From assembly GCF_003182095.1 (NCBI RefSeq), contig NZ_QGTJ01000005.1:126799-190798 (forward strand): a stretch of 64,000 nucleotides of DNA, given 5' to 3'. Below, piece by piece: positions 40,906 through 50,529 of the stretch (its first letter is position 1; every line of letters begins with the position of its first letter). The notes beneath the pieces were generated by a model. The model made no database searches, was not told the DNA's origin, and saw nothing but the letters and a program-made list of their open reading frames with translations. Source of the stretch: Plasticicumulans acidivorans (GTDB taxonomy: Bacteria > Pseudomonadota > Gammaproteobacteria > Competibacterales > Competibacteraceae). Position numbers and translations under genes: made by a program.

Positions 40906-43356
40906 GTGGGCGGGGTGTTGGACGTGTCGGAGCAGGATTCGACAGAAGCTGCCTCGGTAGACGAAGAGGCGTGTTTTCACTGTGGTTTGCCTATCCCCGC
41001 AGGTGTCCGTTTGCGCGTCACCGTGGACGGGGCTTCGCATCCTCTGTGCTGCCACGGTTGTCAGGCCGTTGCCCAGGCCATCGTTGACGCAGGCCTGACG
41101 GATTACTACCGGCACCGGACCAGTGTGCCGAAGCGGGCGGAGGACTTGATCCCTGCCCAGCTGCGCGGGCTCGACCTCTATGATCGTGCCGATTTGCAGC
41201 GCAGCTTCGTGCGCACTGCTGGCGAGGGTGATGTCCGTGAGGCGTCGTTGATCCTCGAAGGCATCGTCTGCGCCGCGTGCGTGTGGTTGAACGAGCGTCA
41301 CGTCAGCGGTTTGCCGGGCGTCATCGAATTCCGCGTCAATTACTCGACTCACCGTGCACAACTGCGCTGGGATGACAGCCGCATTCATCTCAGCGAGATC
41401 CTGCGCTCGATTGCGGCTATCGGCTATGTCGCGCACCCATTCGATCCGGGGCGACAGGAAGCGCTGCAGAAGCAGGAGCGCGCCCGTGCTCTGAGGCGAC
41501 TGGCGGTTGCCGGCCTTGGCGCGATGCAGGTGATGATGCTTGCCGTGGCGATGTACGCCGGTGACTGGTACGGCATGGATCTGCAATGGCGGACTTATTT
41601 CCGCTGGATCAGTCTGCTGATCGCCGTGCCGACCGTGATCTACTCGGGCGGCGCATTCATGGCGGGTGCCTGGCGGGACCTGAAGCTCGGGCGGTTGGGC
41701 ATGGATGTGCCGATCACCTTGGCAATTGTTCTCGCGACACTGGCAAGTATCTGGTTCACGCTCATGGGCGGCGGAGAGGTGTATTACGACTCCGTCACGA
41801 TGTTCGTGTTCTTCCTGCTCTCCGGACGCTTCCTTGAGATGGCGGCACGGCACCGCTGCGCGCAGGTGTCGGAGGAGCTCTCGCGCATTCTGCCGGCGAC
41901 GGCTTCACGTATCGATGCCGATGGCAACGAGGAGGTCGTCGCTGTCGCAGAGCTGGCAACGGGAGATCATGTCCGTGTGCGGCCAGGGGAAACGGTGCCG
42001 GCCGATGCCACGATATTGGATGGCTGCAGTAGCGTTGATGAGTCTCTGCTGACCGGCGAGAGTCTGCCTTCGCCGCGGGGCAGCGGAGATCAGGTGATCG
42101 GTGGCTCGGTCAACATCGAAAGTCCTCTGCTGATACGTGTCGATACCGTAGGGACGGAGACCGTTCTGTCTTCGATCGTGCGGCTGCTTGATCGGGCGCA
42201 GGGAGAGAAGCCGCGCATTGCTGCACTGGCGGACCGCTTGGCTGCCTGGTTTGTCGCCACGCAGCTGCTGATCTGCGTCGCAGTCGGGGCCTGGTGGTGG
42301 TGGCACGACCCGGCACATACCCTGCCAGTGGTTCTGTCGGTGCTGGTCGTCACCTGTCCTTGCGCGCTTGGCTTGGCGACTCCAGCCGCGGTGACGGCCG
42401 CGACGGGGGCGCTTACACGCATCGGCTTGCTGACGACGCGCGGACATGCTCTGGAAACCTTGGCGCGGGCAACACATGTGGTGTTCGATAAAACAGGAAC
42501 CTTGACGTTCGGGCGTCTGCAGCTGGTGCGGACTGTGCCACTGGGGCAGCGCTCCGGCGAGGACTGTCTGAAAATTGCAGCCGCGCTGGAGTGCGGGTCC
42601 GAGCACCCGGTGGGGCAGGCACTGGTCGATGCCGCCGGGACTGCCCTCGTGGCTGCGGAGGTCAGCAATACGCCGGGGCTCGGTATCGAGGGCTCTCTCG
42701 ACGGTGTGAAGTATCGCGTCGGAAGAGCGCCTGCGGGGGTTGAGCCCCCTGCGAGCGCTGAAGGTGCGTTGACCTGGGTAGCGTTGTCCTCGGGCCCCGA
42801 GGTGCTCGCGTGGTTCGGTCTGGCGGATCGCTTGCGTCCGGATGCACGAGCTACGGTCGATGCGCTGCACGCCGCCGGCCTTCAGGTCTATCTGTTGTCC
42901 GGAGACCGTCCGCAGGCGGCGGCGCTGATCGCTGCTGACGCTGGCATCGAGCATACGGAAGGCGGTTTGATGCCGGCGGATAAGCTGGTTCGGCTGCAGG
43001 GGTTGCAGGCTGGCGGGGCGGTCGTGGCGATGGTCGGGGACGGGATCAACGATGCTCCGGTGCTGGCCGCGGCCAATGTCTCGATTGCGATGGGGTCGGG
43101 AACGCAGCTTGCTCATGCGAGCGCCGACATGATCCTGATCTCGTCGTCGCTGGAGCACATCGCAACAGGCGTCGGTACAGCACGCAAAACCTTGCGTATC
43201 ATTCGCCAGAATCTGTTGTGGGCGTTGATGTACAACGCGATTGCATTGCCGGCGGCCGCGGCCGGCTGGATCACGCCGTGGATGTCCGCGATCGGCATGT
43301 CGGCGAGTTCTCTGCTGGTCGTTGCCAATGCGCTGCGTTTGCGCGCCGGTCGCTAG
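40906..43356 (+). CDS. ccoI: CcoI (FixI) copper-translocating P1B-type ATPase
   Basis: An 816-aa P-type ATPase exporting Cu(I) to the periplasm for cbb3 oxidase. The N-terminus has an extra cysteine-rich zone (CFHCGLPIP, CCHGCQAV) typical of CcoI, then an HMA domain with GIVCAACVWLNE. The core shows the CPC motif in TCPCALGLATPAA, TGES as LLTGESLP, phosphorylation motif FDKTGTLTFGRL, HP in GSEHPVGQAL, and hinge MVGDGINDAPVL. The initiation codon is probably GTG at 40906, 5 bases after ccoH; further GTGs at 40915 and 40924 are possible. Codon use is visibly less GC3-biased than in the ctaD operon. Confidence 0.96.
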   Translation: MGGVLDVSEQDSTEAASVDEEACFHCGLPIPAGVRLRVTVDGASHPLCCHGCQAVAQAIVDAGLTDYYRHRTSVPKRAEDLIPAQLRGLDLYDRADLQRSFVRTAGEGDVREASLILEGIVCAACVWLNERHVSGLPGVIEFRVNYSTHRAQLRWDDSRIHLSEILRSIAAIGYVAHPFDPGRQEALQKQERARALRRLAVAGLGAMQVMMLAVAMYAGDWYGMDLQWRTYFRWISLLIAVPTVIYSGGAFMAGAWRDLKLGRLGMDVPITLAIVLATLASIWFTLMGGGEVYYDSVTMFVFFLLSGRFLEMAARHRCAQVSEELSRILPATASRIDADGNEEVVAVAELATGDHVRVRPGETVPADATILDGCSSVDESLLTGESLPSPRGSGDQVIGGSVNIESPLLIRVDTVGTETVLSSIVRLLDRAQGEKPRIAALADRLAAWFVATQLLICVAVGAWWWWHDPAHTLPVVLSVLVVTCPCALGLATPAAVTAATGALTRIGLLTTRGHALETLARATHVVFDKTGTLTFGRLQLVRTVPLGQRSGEDCLKIAAALECGSEHPVGQALVDAAGTALVAAEVSNTPGLGIEGSLDGVKYRVGRAPAGVEPPASAEGALTWVALSSGPEVLAWFGLADRLRPDARATVDALHAAGLQVYLLSGDRPQAAALIAADAGIEHTEGGLMPADKLVRLQGLQAGGAVVAMVGDGINDAPVLAAANVSIAMGSGTQLAHASADMILISSSLEHIATGVGTARKTLRIIRQNLLWALMYNAIALPAAAAGWITPWMSAIGMSASSLLVVANALRLRAGR

Positions 43357-43379
43357 GAGACGGCGAAGGGGGTGTCGTT

Positions 43380-43565
43380 GTGGAAATCCTTTATCTGCTC
43401 ATCCCGATCGCGCTTGTCATCATGGCGGTGGCTATCTGGGCCTTTGTCTGGTCAGTGAAGTCTGGACAGTTTGATGATCTCGAAGGGCCCGCCCATCGCA
43501 TCCTGATGGACGACGACGATCCGCGCATTCCTCGGCCGGCAGGCAAGCGGGATAATGCGTCCTGA
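43380..43565 (+). CDS. ccoS: cbb3 oxidase maturation protein CcoS
   Basis: A 61-aa protein with a GTG start after GAAGGGGG. One helix (EILYLLIPIALVIMAVAIWAFVWSV, in two blocks) followed by KSGQFDDLEGPAHRIL and DDDDPRIP, the CcoS hallmark. CcoS is needed for heme b and CuB insertion in CcoN. It lies 24 bases after ccoI. Confidence 0.93.
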   Translation: MEILYLLIPIALVIMAVAIWAFVWSVKSGQFDDLEGPAHRILMDDDDPRIPRPAGKRDNAS

Positions 43566-43633
43566 AGCGGTGCCGTGCCGGATGACAGAGTCTGGTCACT
43601 TTCAATGTTGTTTTTTGTGGAGGAGCTGTTTCT

Positions 43634-43720
43634 ATGTTCACTTTCGAGAATTTCCCGCTCGTCATCGTTATCGCGCTCATCCTGATGGCGTGGTTTAGTT
43701 TCTTCTCCGTGATTCTCTAG
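43634..43720 (+). CDS. Putative 28-aa single-helix membrane peptide after ccoS
   Basis: ATG at 43634 is preceded by GTGGAGGAGCTG, a good Shine-Dalgarno at about 8 bases. The 28 residues start MFTFENFP and then are one continuous hydrophobic helix ending in FFSVIL. The ORF lies 68 bases after ccoS and before a 9-bp hairpin. Single-helix mini-subunits are known for terminal oxidases (CcoM in cbb3, CydX in bd), and the position fits, but I see no sequence match to CcoM. Translation is unproven. Confidence 0.5.
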   Translation: MFTFENFPLVIVIALILMAWFSFFSVIL

Positions 43721-43739
43721 ATTGCTTCGCCAGAAACGA

Positions 43740-43768
43740 CCGGCGGCCTTTTGTGTGGAGGCCGCCGG
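43740..43768. terminator. Hairpin between the cco accessory genes and birA
   Basis: Perfect 9-bp stem CCGGCGGCC / GGCCGCCGG with an 11-base loop TTTTGTGTGGA. No T-run follows on the plus strand, so termination efficiency is unclear. Confidence 0.5.
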
Positions 43769-43797
43769 AAGCCAGCTGTTTGTCGGGGTGGCGAGTG

Positions 43798-44787
43798 ATG
43801 CCTAGGCGCGAGACTGAGCTGCTGCAGCTGCTGGCCGATGGCAACTTCCACTCTGGCGTGGAGCTGGCTGCGTCCGTGGGGATCAGCCGAGCGGGCGTGT
43901 GGAAGCTCGTGCGCGCGCTTCAGGCGCGTGATGTGGATGTGCAGGCCGTGCGGGGGCGGGGATATCGCCTGGTAAATGGCCTCGAATTACTGGACGTGCA
44001 AAGCATCGCGCACTGGCTGCCGGCTGATCCGCAGCCAGAGGTGCCTGCTGAGCGCGTGAGCGTGCTGGATGAGGTTGATTCGACCAACCTGTGGCTTGCG
44101 CGAGCGGCGCGAGAGGGCGCTGTCAGCGGGACGGCCTGTCTGGCCGAGCGTCAGACCCACGGGCGTGGCCGGCTCGGGCGGCAATGGGTGTCGCCGTATG
44201 CAAGCAACCTGTATCTATCCGTGCTTTGGCACTTCGAGCTGCCGCCGGCGCGTTTGGCCGGGCTGAGTCTGGTCATCGGCGTCGCTCTGGTGCGAGCGCT
44301 GCGCGGACTGGGGATCGAGGGCGTTGGACTGAAGTGGCCCAATGACTTGGTATGCCAAGGGCGTAAGCTCGCAGGCATTCTCATCGAGATCGGGGCGGAA
44401 GAGGGCGGGCCGGTGCGTGTGGTCATCGGTGTTGGTGTCAATGTCATGATGCCCCCAGCCGTTGCCTGCGAAATCGGACAGCCTTGGGTGGACTTGCGCT
44501 CATTGGCGCCGGATGCCGTGATCTCGCGCAATCGGCTGGCCGCAGTGGTGCTGGCCGAGATCTGGGCGGCATGTGCGCAGTTTGCGCAGACGGGGTTTGG
44601 TGCGTTCCGCGATGAATGGCTGGCGTACGACCTGACGCGTGATCAGCCGGTGCGTTTGGTCTGGCAGACGCAGGCGATCGAAGGTGTCGCCCGCGGAGTG
44701 AATGATGTGGGCGAACTGCTGCTGGATACCGAAGCCGGAGTGCGCAGTTTCGGGATAGGTGAGGTTTCACTGCGGATTCGTCTGTGA
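43798..44787 (+). CDS. birA: Biotin protein ligase / bio operon repressor BirA
   Basis: A 329-aa bifunctional enzyme that forms biotinyl-AMP and attaches biotin to AccB, and with its DNA-binding domain represses biotin genes. An N-terminal winged helix (about 5-62: LLQLLADGNFHSGVELAASVG, then SRAGVWKLVRALQARD) is present, so regulatory function is likely. The ligase core shows DEVDSTNLWLA, AERQTHGRGRLGRQW (adenylate loop) and KWPNDLVCQGRKLAGIL. A C-terminal SH3-like domain ends the protein. ATG at 43798; a GTG just before it is possible. Its stop overlaps the coaX start. Confidence 0.95.
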   Translation: MPRRETELLQLLADGNFHSGVELAASVGISRAGVWKLVRALQARDVDVQAVRGRGYRLVNGLELLDVQSIAHWLPADPQPEVPAERVSVLDEVDSTNLWLARAAREGAVSGTACLAERQTHGRGRLGRQWVSPYASNLYLSVLWHFELPPARLAGLSLVIGVALVRALRGLGIEGVGLKWPNDLVCQGRKLAGILIEIGAEEGGPVRVVIGVGVNVMMPPAVACEIGQPWVDLRSLAPDAVISRNRLAAVVLAEIWAACAQFAQTGFGAFRDEWLAYDLTRDQPVRLVWQTQAIEGVARGVNDVGELLLDTEAGVRSFGIGEVSLRIRL

Positions 44788-45545
44788 AGCTGCTGATCGA
44801 TATCGGCAATACGCGTATCAAGTGGCAATGGCGAGACGCGAGCGTGTCGTCATCGCTGGAGGCGCTCGTGCATCGCGGGCAGCCTCAGTTTGTGTCTTTG
44901 CTTGAGGTGGCGTGGCGCTCGGCGAATGCAGTGCCGGACCAGGTGTTGGTGGCTAATGTCGCTAGCACGGGGGTGGCTGATGAACTGGCTAGGCTGGTGC
45001 GTGCGTTATGGGGGCTCGATGTCCGAGTTGCGCATGCCGAGCACCGTCGGGGCGGCGTGAGTAACGCCTACACAGAGCCCGAACGCATGGGGGTGGACCG
45101 CTGGCTGGCCATGCTCGGGGCGTATCGGCGATACGCTGGTCAGCCACTGTGCATTGTCGATGCCGGTACGGCGATTACGGTGGATGTGCTGACTGCGCAG
45201 GGGCAGCATCTCGGTGGGCTCATTCTTCCGGGGCGGCGCCTGATGTGCGAATCACTGTTTGGCAATACCCAGCGGATTCCGGCGGAAATGTTGGCTGCCG
45301 AGCAAGCGCTGGGGAGGGATACGGCACATTGTGTGGCGGCAGGCGTCGAGCTGGCCGCAATAGGCGCGGTCGAAAAAACGCTGGAGCAGGCGGCGCTTGC
45401 GTGTGGCTCGCAGCCTCTGTGCTGTATCACCGGCGGAGATGGCGAGGCTTTGGCGTCAGGACTGGTCAAGCCGTCGGTAGTTGTGCCTGACTTGGTGTTC
45501 GAGGGGCTCGACCTGTGGTCGGCGCCGCAGTCGGTTTGCCCCTGA
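44784..45545 (+). CDS. coaX: Type III pantothenate kinase CoaX
   Basis: A 253-aa kinase for the first step of CoA synthesis, of the K+-dependent, feedback-insensitive type. ASKHA-fold motifs: DIGNTRIKWQW (phosphate 1), GVDRWLAMLGAYRRY, IVDAGTAITVDVL (phosphate 2) and LGGLILPGRRLMCESL. GTG start at 44784 overlaps the birA TGA; birA-coaX linkage is common in proteobacteria. The tRNA operon promoter overlaps its 3' end. Confidence 0.95.
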   Translation: MKLLIDIGNTRIKWQWRDASVSSSLEALVHRGQPQFVSLLEVAWRSANAVPDQVLVANVASTGVADELARLVRALWGLDVRVAHAEHRRGGVSNAYTEPERMGVDRWLAMLGAYRRYAGQPLCIVDAGTAITVDVLTAQGQHLGGLILPGRRLMCESLFGNTQRIPAEMLAAEQALGRDTAHCVAAGVELAAIGAVEKTLEQAALACGSQPLCCITGGDGEALASGLVKPSVVVPDLVFEGLDLWSAPQSVCP

Positions 45546-45564
45546 CGGGGGCTTCGAGTAGACT
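45536..45564 (+). promoter_or_regulatory. Sigma70 promoter of the tRNA-tufB operon
   Basis: TTGCCC (45536-45541), 17-base spacer, TAGACT (45559-45564), then a GC-only discriminator CCCCGCCCGCGCGGCGG, the hallmark of stringently controlled stable RNA promoters. The expected start near 45571 leaves a 16-base leader before tRNA-Thr. The -35 lies inside the last codons of coaX. Confidence 0.7.
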
Positions 45565-45586
45565 CCCCGCCCGCGCGGCGGTGCGA

Positions 45587-45662
45587 GCTGGCGTAGCTCA
45601 GTCGGTAGAGCAACTGCCTTGTAAGCAGAAGGTCGGGGGTTCGATTCCCTCCGCCAGCACCA
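45587..45662 (+). tRNA. thrU: tRNA-Thr (anticodon TGT)
   Basis: A 76-base cloverleaf with acceptor GCTGGCG/CGCCAGC, D-loop GCTCAGTCGGTAGAGC, anticodon arm CTGCCTTGTAAGCAG with TGT, T-arm GGGGGTTCGATTCCCTC-type, and encoded CCA. First of the conserved four-tRNA array before tufB. Confidence 0.97.
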
Positions 45663-45738
45663 GTGTTCAGCGCAACTTTTTTATCGAAGTTTGCTTGACG
45701 ATTGACGCTGCCGGTCATTAAGATGCGCGTCCTGTTTC

Positions 45739-45824
<86 letters not shown>

Positions 45825-45832
45825 GATTGTAT

Positions 45833-45867
45833 CAAGTCGCTGCGACGCTATAGGTTGTAGCGACTTG
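45833..45867 (+). other. Hairpin between tRNA-Tyr and tRNA-Gly
   Basis: Stem CAAGTCGCT / AGCGACTTG (9 bp perfect), extended by five pairs including two G-U, loop GCTATAG. It is a likely nuclease-processing element of the tRNA precursor, as it lacks a T-tract and lies inside the operon. Confidence 0.6.
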
Positions 45868-45886
45868 GCGAGAGAAGTTTGGTTAG

Positions 45887-45960
<74 letters not shown>

Positions 45961-45966
45961 GTATGC

Positions 45967-46042
45967 GCCCATGTAGCTCAGTCGGTAGAGCACATCCTTG
46001 GTAAGGATGAGGTCACCAGTTCGATTCTGGTCATGGGCTCCA
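45967..46042 (+). tRNA. thrT: tRNA-Thr (anticodon GGT)
   Basis: A 76-base tRNA, acceptor GCCCATG/CATGGGC, anticodon arm ATCCTTGGTAAGGAT with GGT, T-loop CAGTTCGATTCTG, encoded CCA. It begins 6 bases after tRNA-Gly and ends 52 bases before tufB. Confidence 0.97.
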
Positions 46043-46094
46043 GTCTCTGACGATAAAGTCCCTCAGTCCCTGCAATTCTCCGGGGTGTACTTCG

Positions 46095-47285
<1,191 letters not shown>

Positions 47286-47304
47286 TCTGCGCTTGCAAAG
47301 CTTG

Positions 47305-47333
47305 TGGGAGTCACGCAGACTCCCATAGATTTT
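47305..47333 (+). terminator. Weak terminator or attenuator between tufB and tRNA-Trp
   Basis: Stem TGGGAGT / ACTCCCA (7 bp), loop CACGCAG, followed by TAGATTTT. It would limit read-through from tufB into trpT-secE-nusG. Confidence 0.55.
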
Positions 47334-47340
47334 CAGATAC

Positions 47341-47416
47341 AGGCCAGTAGCTCAATTGGCAGAGCGGCGGTCTCCAAAACCGCAGGTTGGGGGTTCGAGA
47401 CCCTCCTGGCCTGCCA
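47341..47416 (+). tRNA. trpT: tRNA-Trp (anticodon CCA)
   Basis: A 76-base tRNA with acceptor AGGCCAG/CTGGCCT, D-arm GCTCAATTGGCAGAGC, anticodon loop CTCCAAA with CCA, T-arm GGGGGTTCGAGACCCTC and encoded CCA. tRNA-Trp just before secE is common in Gammaproteobacteria such as Pseudomonas. Confidence 0.97.
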
Positions 47417-47498
47417 GTATTTGAAAGCACTTTTATCGCGCGCCATGACGAATAAGCCGTGGCGTGCGTTGCTTTTGTCGAAGCGATAAAGATCTGTG

Positions 47499-47876
47499 AT
47501 GACCTCCAAGCCTGAAGCCGAAATCGGCAGATTCGATACGCTCAAATGGGCGTTTGCTGTGTTGCTGCTGGTCGGTGCAGTGGTTGCCTTTTACTGGTAT
47601 CACGAACAGTTGCTCGCAATAAGGGTCGTCGGCTTGTTGCTGGCTCTTGCGGTTTCGGTCTTCATCGTGTCTGGAACGCAACTGGGTGGGACCGTCATCG
47701 GGTATCTACGTGACTCGCGGACCGAACTGCGCAAAGTAGTATGGCCAACCCGCCAGGAAACCTTGCAGACCACATTGGCCGTGTTCCTGATGGTCACGAT
47801 TATGGGGGTTTTCCTGTGGCTGCTGGACATGCTGCTGCTTTGGGGTGTGCGTGTGCTCACTGGGCAGGGGAGCTGA
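47499..47876 (+). CDS. secE: Preprotein translocase subunit SecE
   Basis: A 125-aa three-helix SecE of the gammaproteobacterial type: two N-terminal helices (about 17-60) plus the essential conserved region GYLRDSRTELRKVVWPTRQETLQTT and the third helix. It clamps SecY in the translocon. ATG at 47499 is used; an adjacent GTG precedes it. nusG begins 3 bases after the stop. Confidence 0.96.
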   Translation: MTSKPEAEIGRFDTLKWAFAVLLLVGAVVAFYWYHEQLLAIRVVGLLLALAVSVFIVSGTQLGGTVIGYLRDSRTELRKVVWPTRQETLQTTLAVFLMVTIMGVFLWLLDMLLLWGVRVLTGQGS

Positions 47877-47879
47877 TCC

Positions 47880-48413
47880 ATGGCGATGCGCTGGTATGTG
47901 GTCCAAGCCTACTCGGGATTCGAGTATCAGGTGCGCAAGTCGCTTGAAGAGTATGTGAAGCGCGCTGAATTGGGCGAAAAATTTGGGCAGATTCTCGTGC
48001 CCACCGAAGAAGTCGTTGAGATGCGTGATGGGCAGCGTCGCAAGAGCGAGCGCAAGTTCTTTCCCGGTTACGTGCTCGTGCAGATGGAGATGGATGACGA
48101 AACCTGGCACTTGGTGCGCAGTGTGCCGAAAGTGCTGGGGTTTATCGGTGGCACGCCGGAGAAGCCCGCTCCGATTACCGAGCGGGAAGCCCAGATCATC
48201 TTGCAGCGCGTTCAGGATGGTGCCGATAAGCCGCGGCCGAAGGTCCTGTACGAGCCGGGTGAGGTCGTGAGGGTTACAGACGGACCTTTCAATGACTTCA
48301 ACGGCGTCGTCGAAGAAGTTAACTATGAAAAGAGCCGCTTGCGTGTCGCGGTGTTGATTTTCGGGCGCTCTACGCCGGTTGAGCTGGAGTTCGGGCAGGT
48401 TGAGAAGGCCTGA
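47880..48413 (+). CDS. nusG: Transcription termination/antitermination factor NusG
   Basis: A 177-aa protein. NGN domain ([31 protein letters not shown]) binds RNA polymerase and the C-terminal KOW domain ([22 protein letters not shown]) contacts Rho or ribosomal S10. Couples transcription with translation. In operon with secE. Confidence 0.97.
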   Translation: MAMRWYVVQAYSGFEYQVRKSLEEYVKRAELGEKFGQILVPTEEVVEMRDGQRRKSERKFFPGYVLVQMEMDDETWHLVRSVPKVLGFIGGTPEKPAPITEREAQIILQRVQDGADKPRPKVLYEPGEVVRVTDGPFNDFNGVVEEVNYEKSRLRVAVLIFGRSTPVELEFGQVEKA

Positions 48414-48517
48414 TCGCTGGTTTTCGTGATGGCGGCCCTGAGCTCAATTAGTGGGTCGCTTCGTTTGTCGTCGATTCGGGGAGCCTTGCAGGCGTTAGCA
48501 CCCGAGGAGCAGGTGGC

Positions 48518-48949
48518 ATGGCCAAGAAAGTAACTGCATATATCAAGCTGCAGGTCGCAGCTGGCAAGGCAAACCCGAGCCCGCCGATTGGTCCGGCACT
48601 CGGTCAGCACGGCGTCAATATCATGGAGTTCTGCAAGGCGTTCAACGCGCAGACCCAGACGCTTGAGCCAGGCATGCCGATTCCTGTGGTGATCACGGTC
48701 TACAGTGACCGTAGCTTCACCTTCATCATGAAAACGCCGCCGGCTACGTATTTGATCAAAAAGGCGGCGGGCATCACTGCGGGCAGCTCCAACCCGAACA
48801 CCAAAAAGGTGGGGAGTATCACGCGTGCCCAGCTTGAAGAGATTGTCAAGATCAAGCAGCCGGACCTGACTGCTGCAAGCGTTGATGCTGCTGTGCGCAC
48901 CTTGGCTGGCAGTGCCAAGTCCATGGGCCTCGTCGTGGAGGGCGTTTAA
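48518..48949 (+). CDS. rplK: 50S ribosomal protein L11
   Basis: A 143-aa protein binding the GTPase-associated centre of 23S rRNA and needed for RelA activation. [21 protein letters not shown] with the proline-rich hinge and [19 protein letters not shown] are standard, as is the C-terminal RNA-binding domain ending in [16 protein letters not shown]. rplA begins 2 bases after its stop. Confidence 0.98.
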   Translation: MAKKVTAYIKLQVAAGKANPSPPIGPALGQHGVNIMEFCKAFNAQTQTLEPGMPIPVVITVYSDRSFTFIMKTPPATYLIKKAAGITAGSSNPNTKKVGSITRAQLEEIVKIKQPDLTAASVDAAVRTLAGSAKSMGLVVEGV

Positions 48950-48951
48950 TC

Positions 48952-49650
48952 ATGGCGAAGCTGACAAAGCGTATGCAGGCCATCAAAACCAAGCTGTCTC
49001 CGGGCAAAGTGTATGCCGCGGAAGAGGCTTTTAGCCTTCTGCAGGAATTGGCAACGGCCAAGTTCCCCGAGTCCATTGATGTGGCCGTTAACCTCGGTGT
49101 TGATCCGCGCAAGTCGGATCAGGTCGTGCGTGGCTCGACGGTTCTGCCCAATGGTACTGGCAAGACGGTGCGCGTCGCTGTGTTTACACAGGGCGCGAAT
49201 GTCGAAGCGGCGAAAGCGGCGGGTGCCGACATCGTCGGTTTTGAGGATCTGGCCGAGAGCGTCAAGGGTGGCAATCTGGACTTTGACGTCGTGATCGCGT
49301 CGCCGGATGCCATGCGCATCGTCGGTCAACTGGGTCAGATTCTTGGTCCGCGCGGTTTGATGCCGAACCCCAAAGTCGGCACTGTGACGCCGGATGTTGC
49401 TGGTGCGGTTCGTAATGCAAAGGCGGGTCAGGTGCGTTATCGCACGGACAAGGCCGGTATCATCCACTGCACGCTTGGCAAGGCCACATTCGAACCGGTT
49501 CGCCTTCGGGAGAATCTGGCTGCGCTGCTTGGTGATCTGAACAAGATGAAGCCGGCTACCGCCAAGGGCGTCTATGTCAAGAAGATCACTGTTTCGAGCA
49601 CCATGGGCCCCGGGCTGGCGGTCGATGTCAGCAGTGTCAGTGTTGCGTAA
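48952..49650 (+). CDS. rplA: 50S ribosomal protein L1
   Basis: A 232-aa protein of the L1 stalk; by analogy with E. coli it represses its own L11-L1 message. Features: [41 protein letters not shown], the [16 protein letters not shown] signature and C-terminal [14 protein letters not shown]. Confidence 0.98.
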   Translation: MAKLTKRMQAIKTKLSPGKVYAAEEAFSLLQELATAKFPESIDVAVNLGVDPRKSDQVVRGSTVLPNGTGKTVRVAVFTQGANVEAAKAAGADIVGFEDLAESVKGGNLDFDVVIASPDAMRIVGQLGQILGPRGLMPNPKVGTVTPDVAGAVRNAKAGQVRYRTDKAGIIHCTLGKATFEPVRLRENLAALLGDLNKMKPATAKGVYVKKITVSSTMGPGLAVDVSSVSVA

Positions 49651-49938
49651 TTGATTTTTGGAGCGCTTTTTGTGAGCGTTCAGAACTTTGGGCAGTCAGC
49701 TTCGTGCTGGCTGGCGTCAAAGACCGCAGGTGCTTTTAGCTTAATCGTGGACCATGTTCCTGACCTGCGCAGACGGTATAGCCCATCCGTTTTTCAGGAG
49801 TGGCTACCGTTGGGTTGATTACGGCCGAATAGGGCGTAATTGGGGTCTACCGTTGCCAAGAGCGGAAGTCGTTAAGTGTATGTGCACTCACCGGACTGAC
49901 TGGTTCGGTCAGACTTTTGTCTCAGGGGGTAGTTGTTC
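49651..49938 (+). promoter_or_regulatory. rplJ leader (L10-L12 autoregulatory region)
   Basis: A 288-base gap between rplA and rplJ without a coding frame. In other bacteria this leader (Rfam L10_leader) binds the L10-L12 complex for translational repression. Several imperfect stems can be drawn (around 49830-49910), but I did not resolve the kink-turn consensus, so the call rests on position and length. Confidence 0.55.
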
Positions 49939-50472
49939 ATGAGTCTGAATCTGGCAGAGAAGAAGGCTGTCGTCGCTGAGGTCGCGGAGATTGCGTCCAA
50001 GTCGCATGCCATGATCGCCGCTGAGTATCGCGGTATCACGGTCGCGCGGCTGACCAAGCTTCGTGTCAAGGCACGCGAGAGCGGCGTCTATCTGCGGGTA
50101 GTGAAAAATACCCTGGCACGCCGTGCCGTGCAGGGTACTGATTTCGAGTGCATTTCGCCCGTGCTGGTTGGTCCGCTCGTCCTGGCGTTTTCGCAGGAAG
50201 ATCCGGGCGCGGCCGCACGTGTAATCAAGGAGTTCCTGCAGGACAAGGAGAATGACAAGCTCGTCGTCAAAGGCCTCGCCTTTGGTGGACAGCTGCTTGC
50301 TCCGCAGGACCTTGAGCGCTTGGCGAGTATGCCGACCCGCGATCAGGCCATCAGCATGCTGATGGCCGTCATGAAGGCGCCGATCGAGAAACTGGCACGT
50401 ACCTTCAACGAAGTTCCGGGCAAGCTTGTCCGGACCGTGGAAGCTATTCGTGTGCAGAAGGCAGCTGCCTGA
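49939..50472 (+). CDS. rplJ: 50S ribosomal protein L10
   Basis: A 177-aa stalk base protein. MSLNLAEKKAVVAEVAEIAS, the EYRGITVARLTKLR segment and VVKNTLARRA are conserved; the C-terminal helix that docks L12 dimers is present. The ATG at 49939 follows AGGGGG; the earlier in-frame TTG is not needed. Confidence 0.97.
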   Translation: MSLNLAEKKAVVAEVAEIASKSHAMIAAEYRGITVARLTKLRVKARESGVYLRVVKNTLARRAVQGTDFECISPVLVGPLVLAFSQEDPGAAARVIKEFLQDKENDKLVVKGLAFGGQLLAPQDLERLASMPTRDQAISMLMAVMKAPIEKLARTFNEVPGKLVRTVEAIRVQKAAA

Positions 50473-50529
50473 ACGAATCTGTTCGCATTTTTGTTGCATC
50501 AACCTGAATTCTGATTGGGAGTTCCCAAA

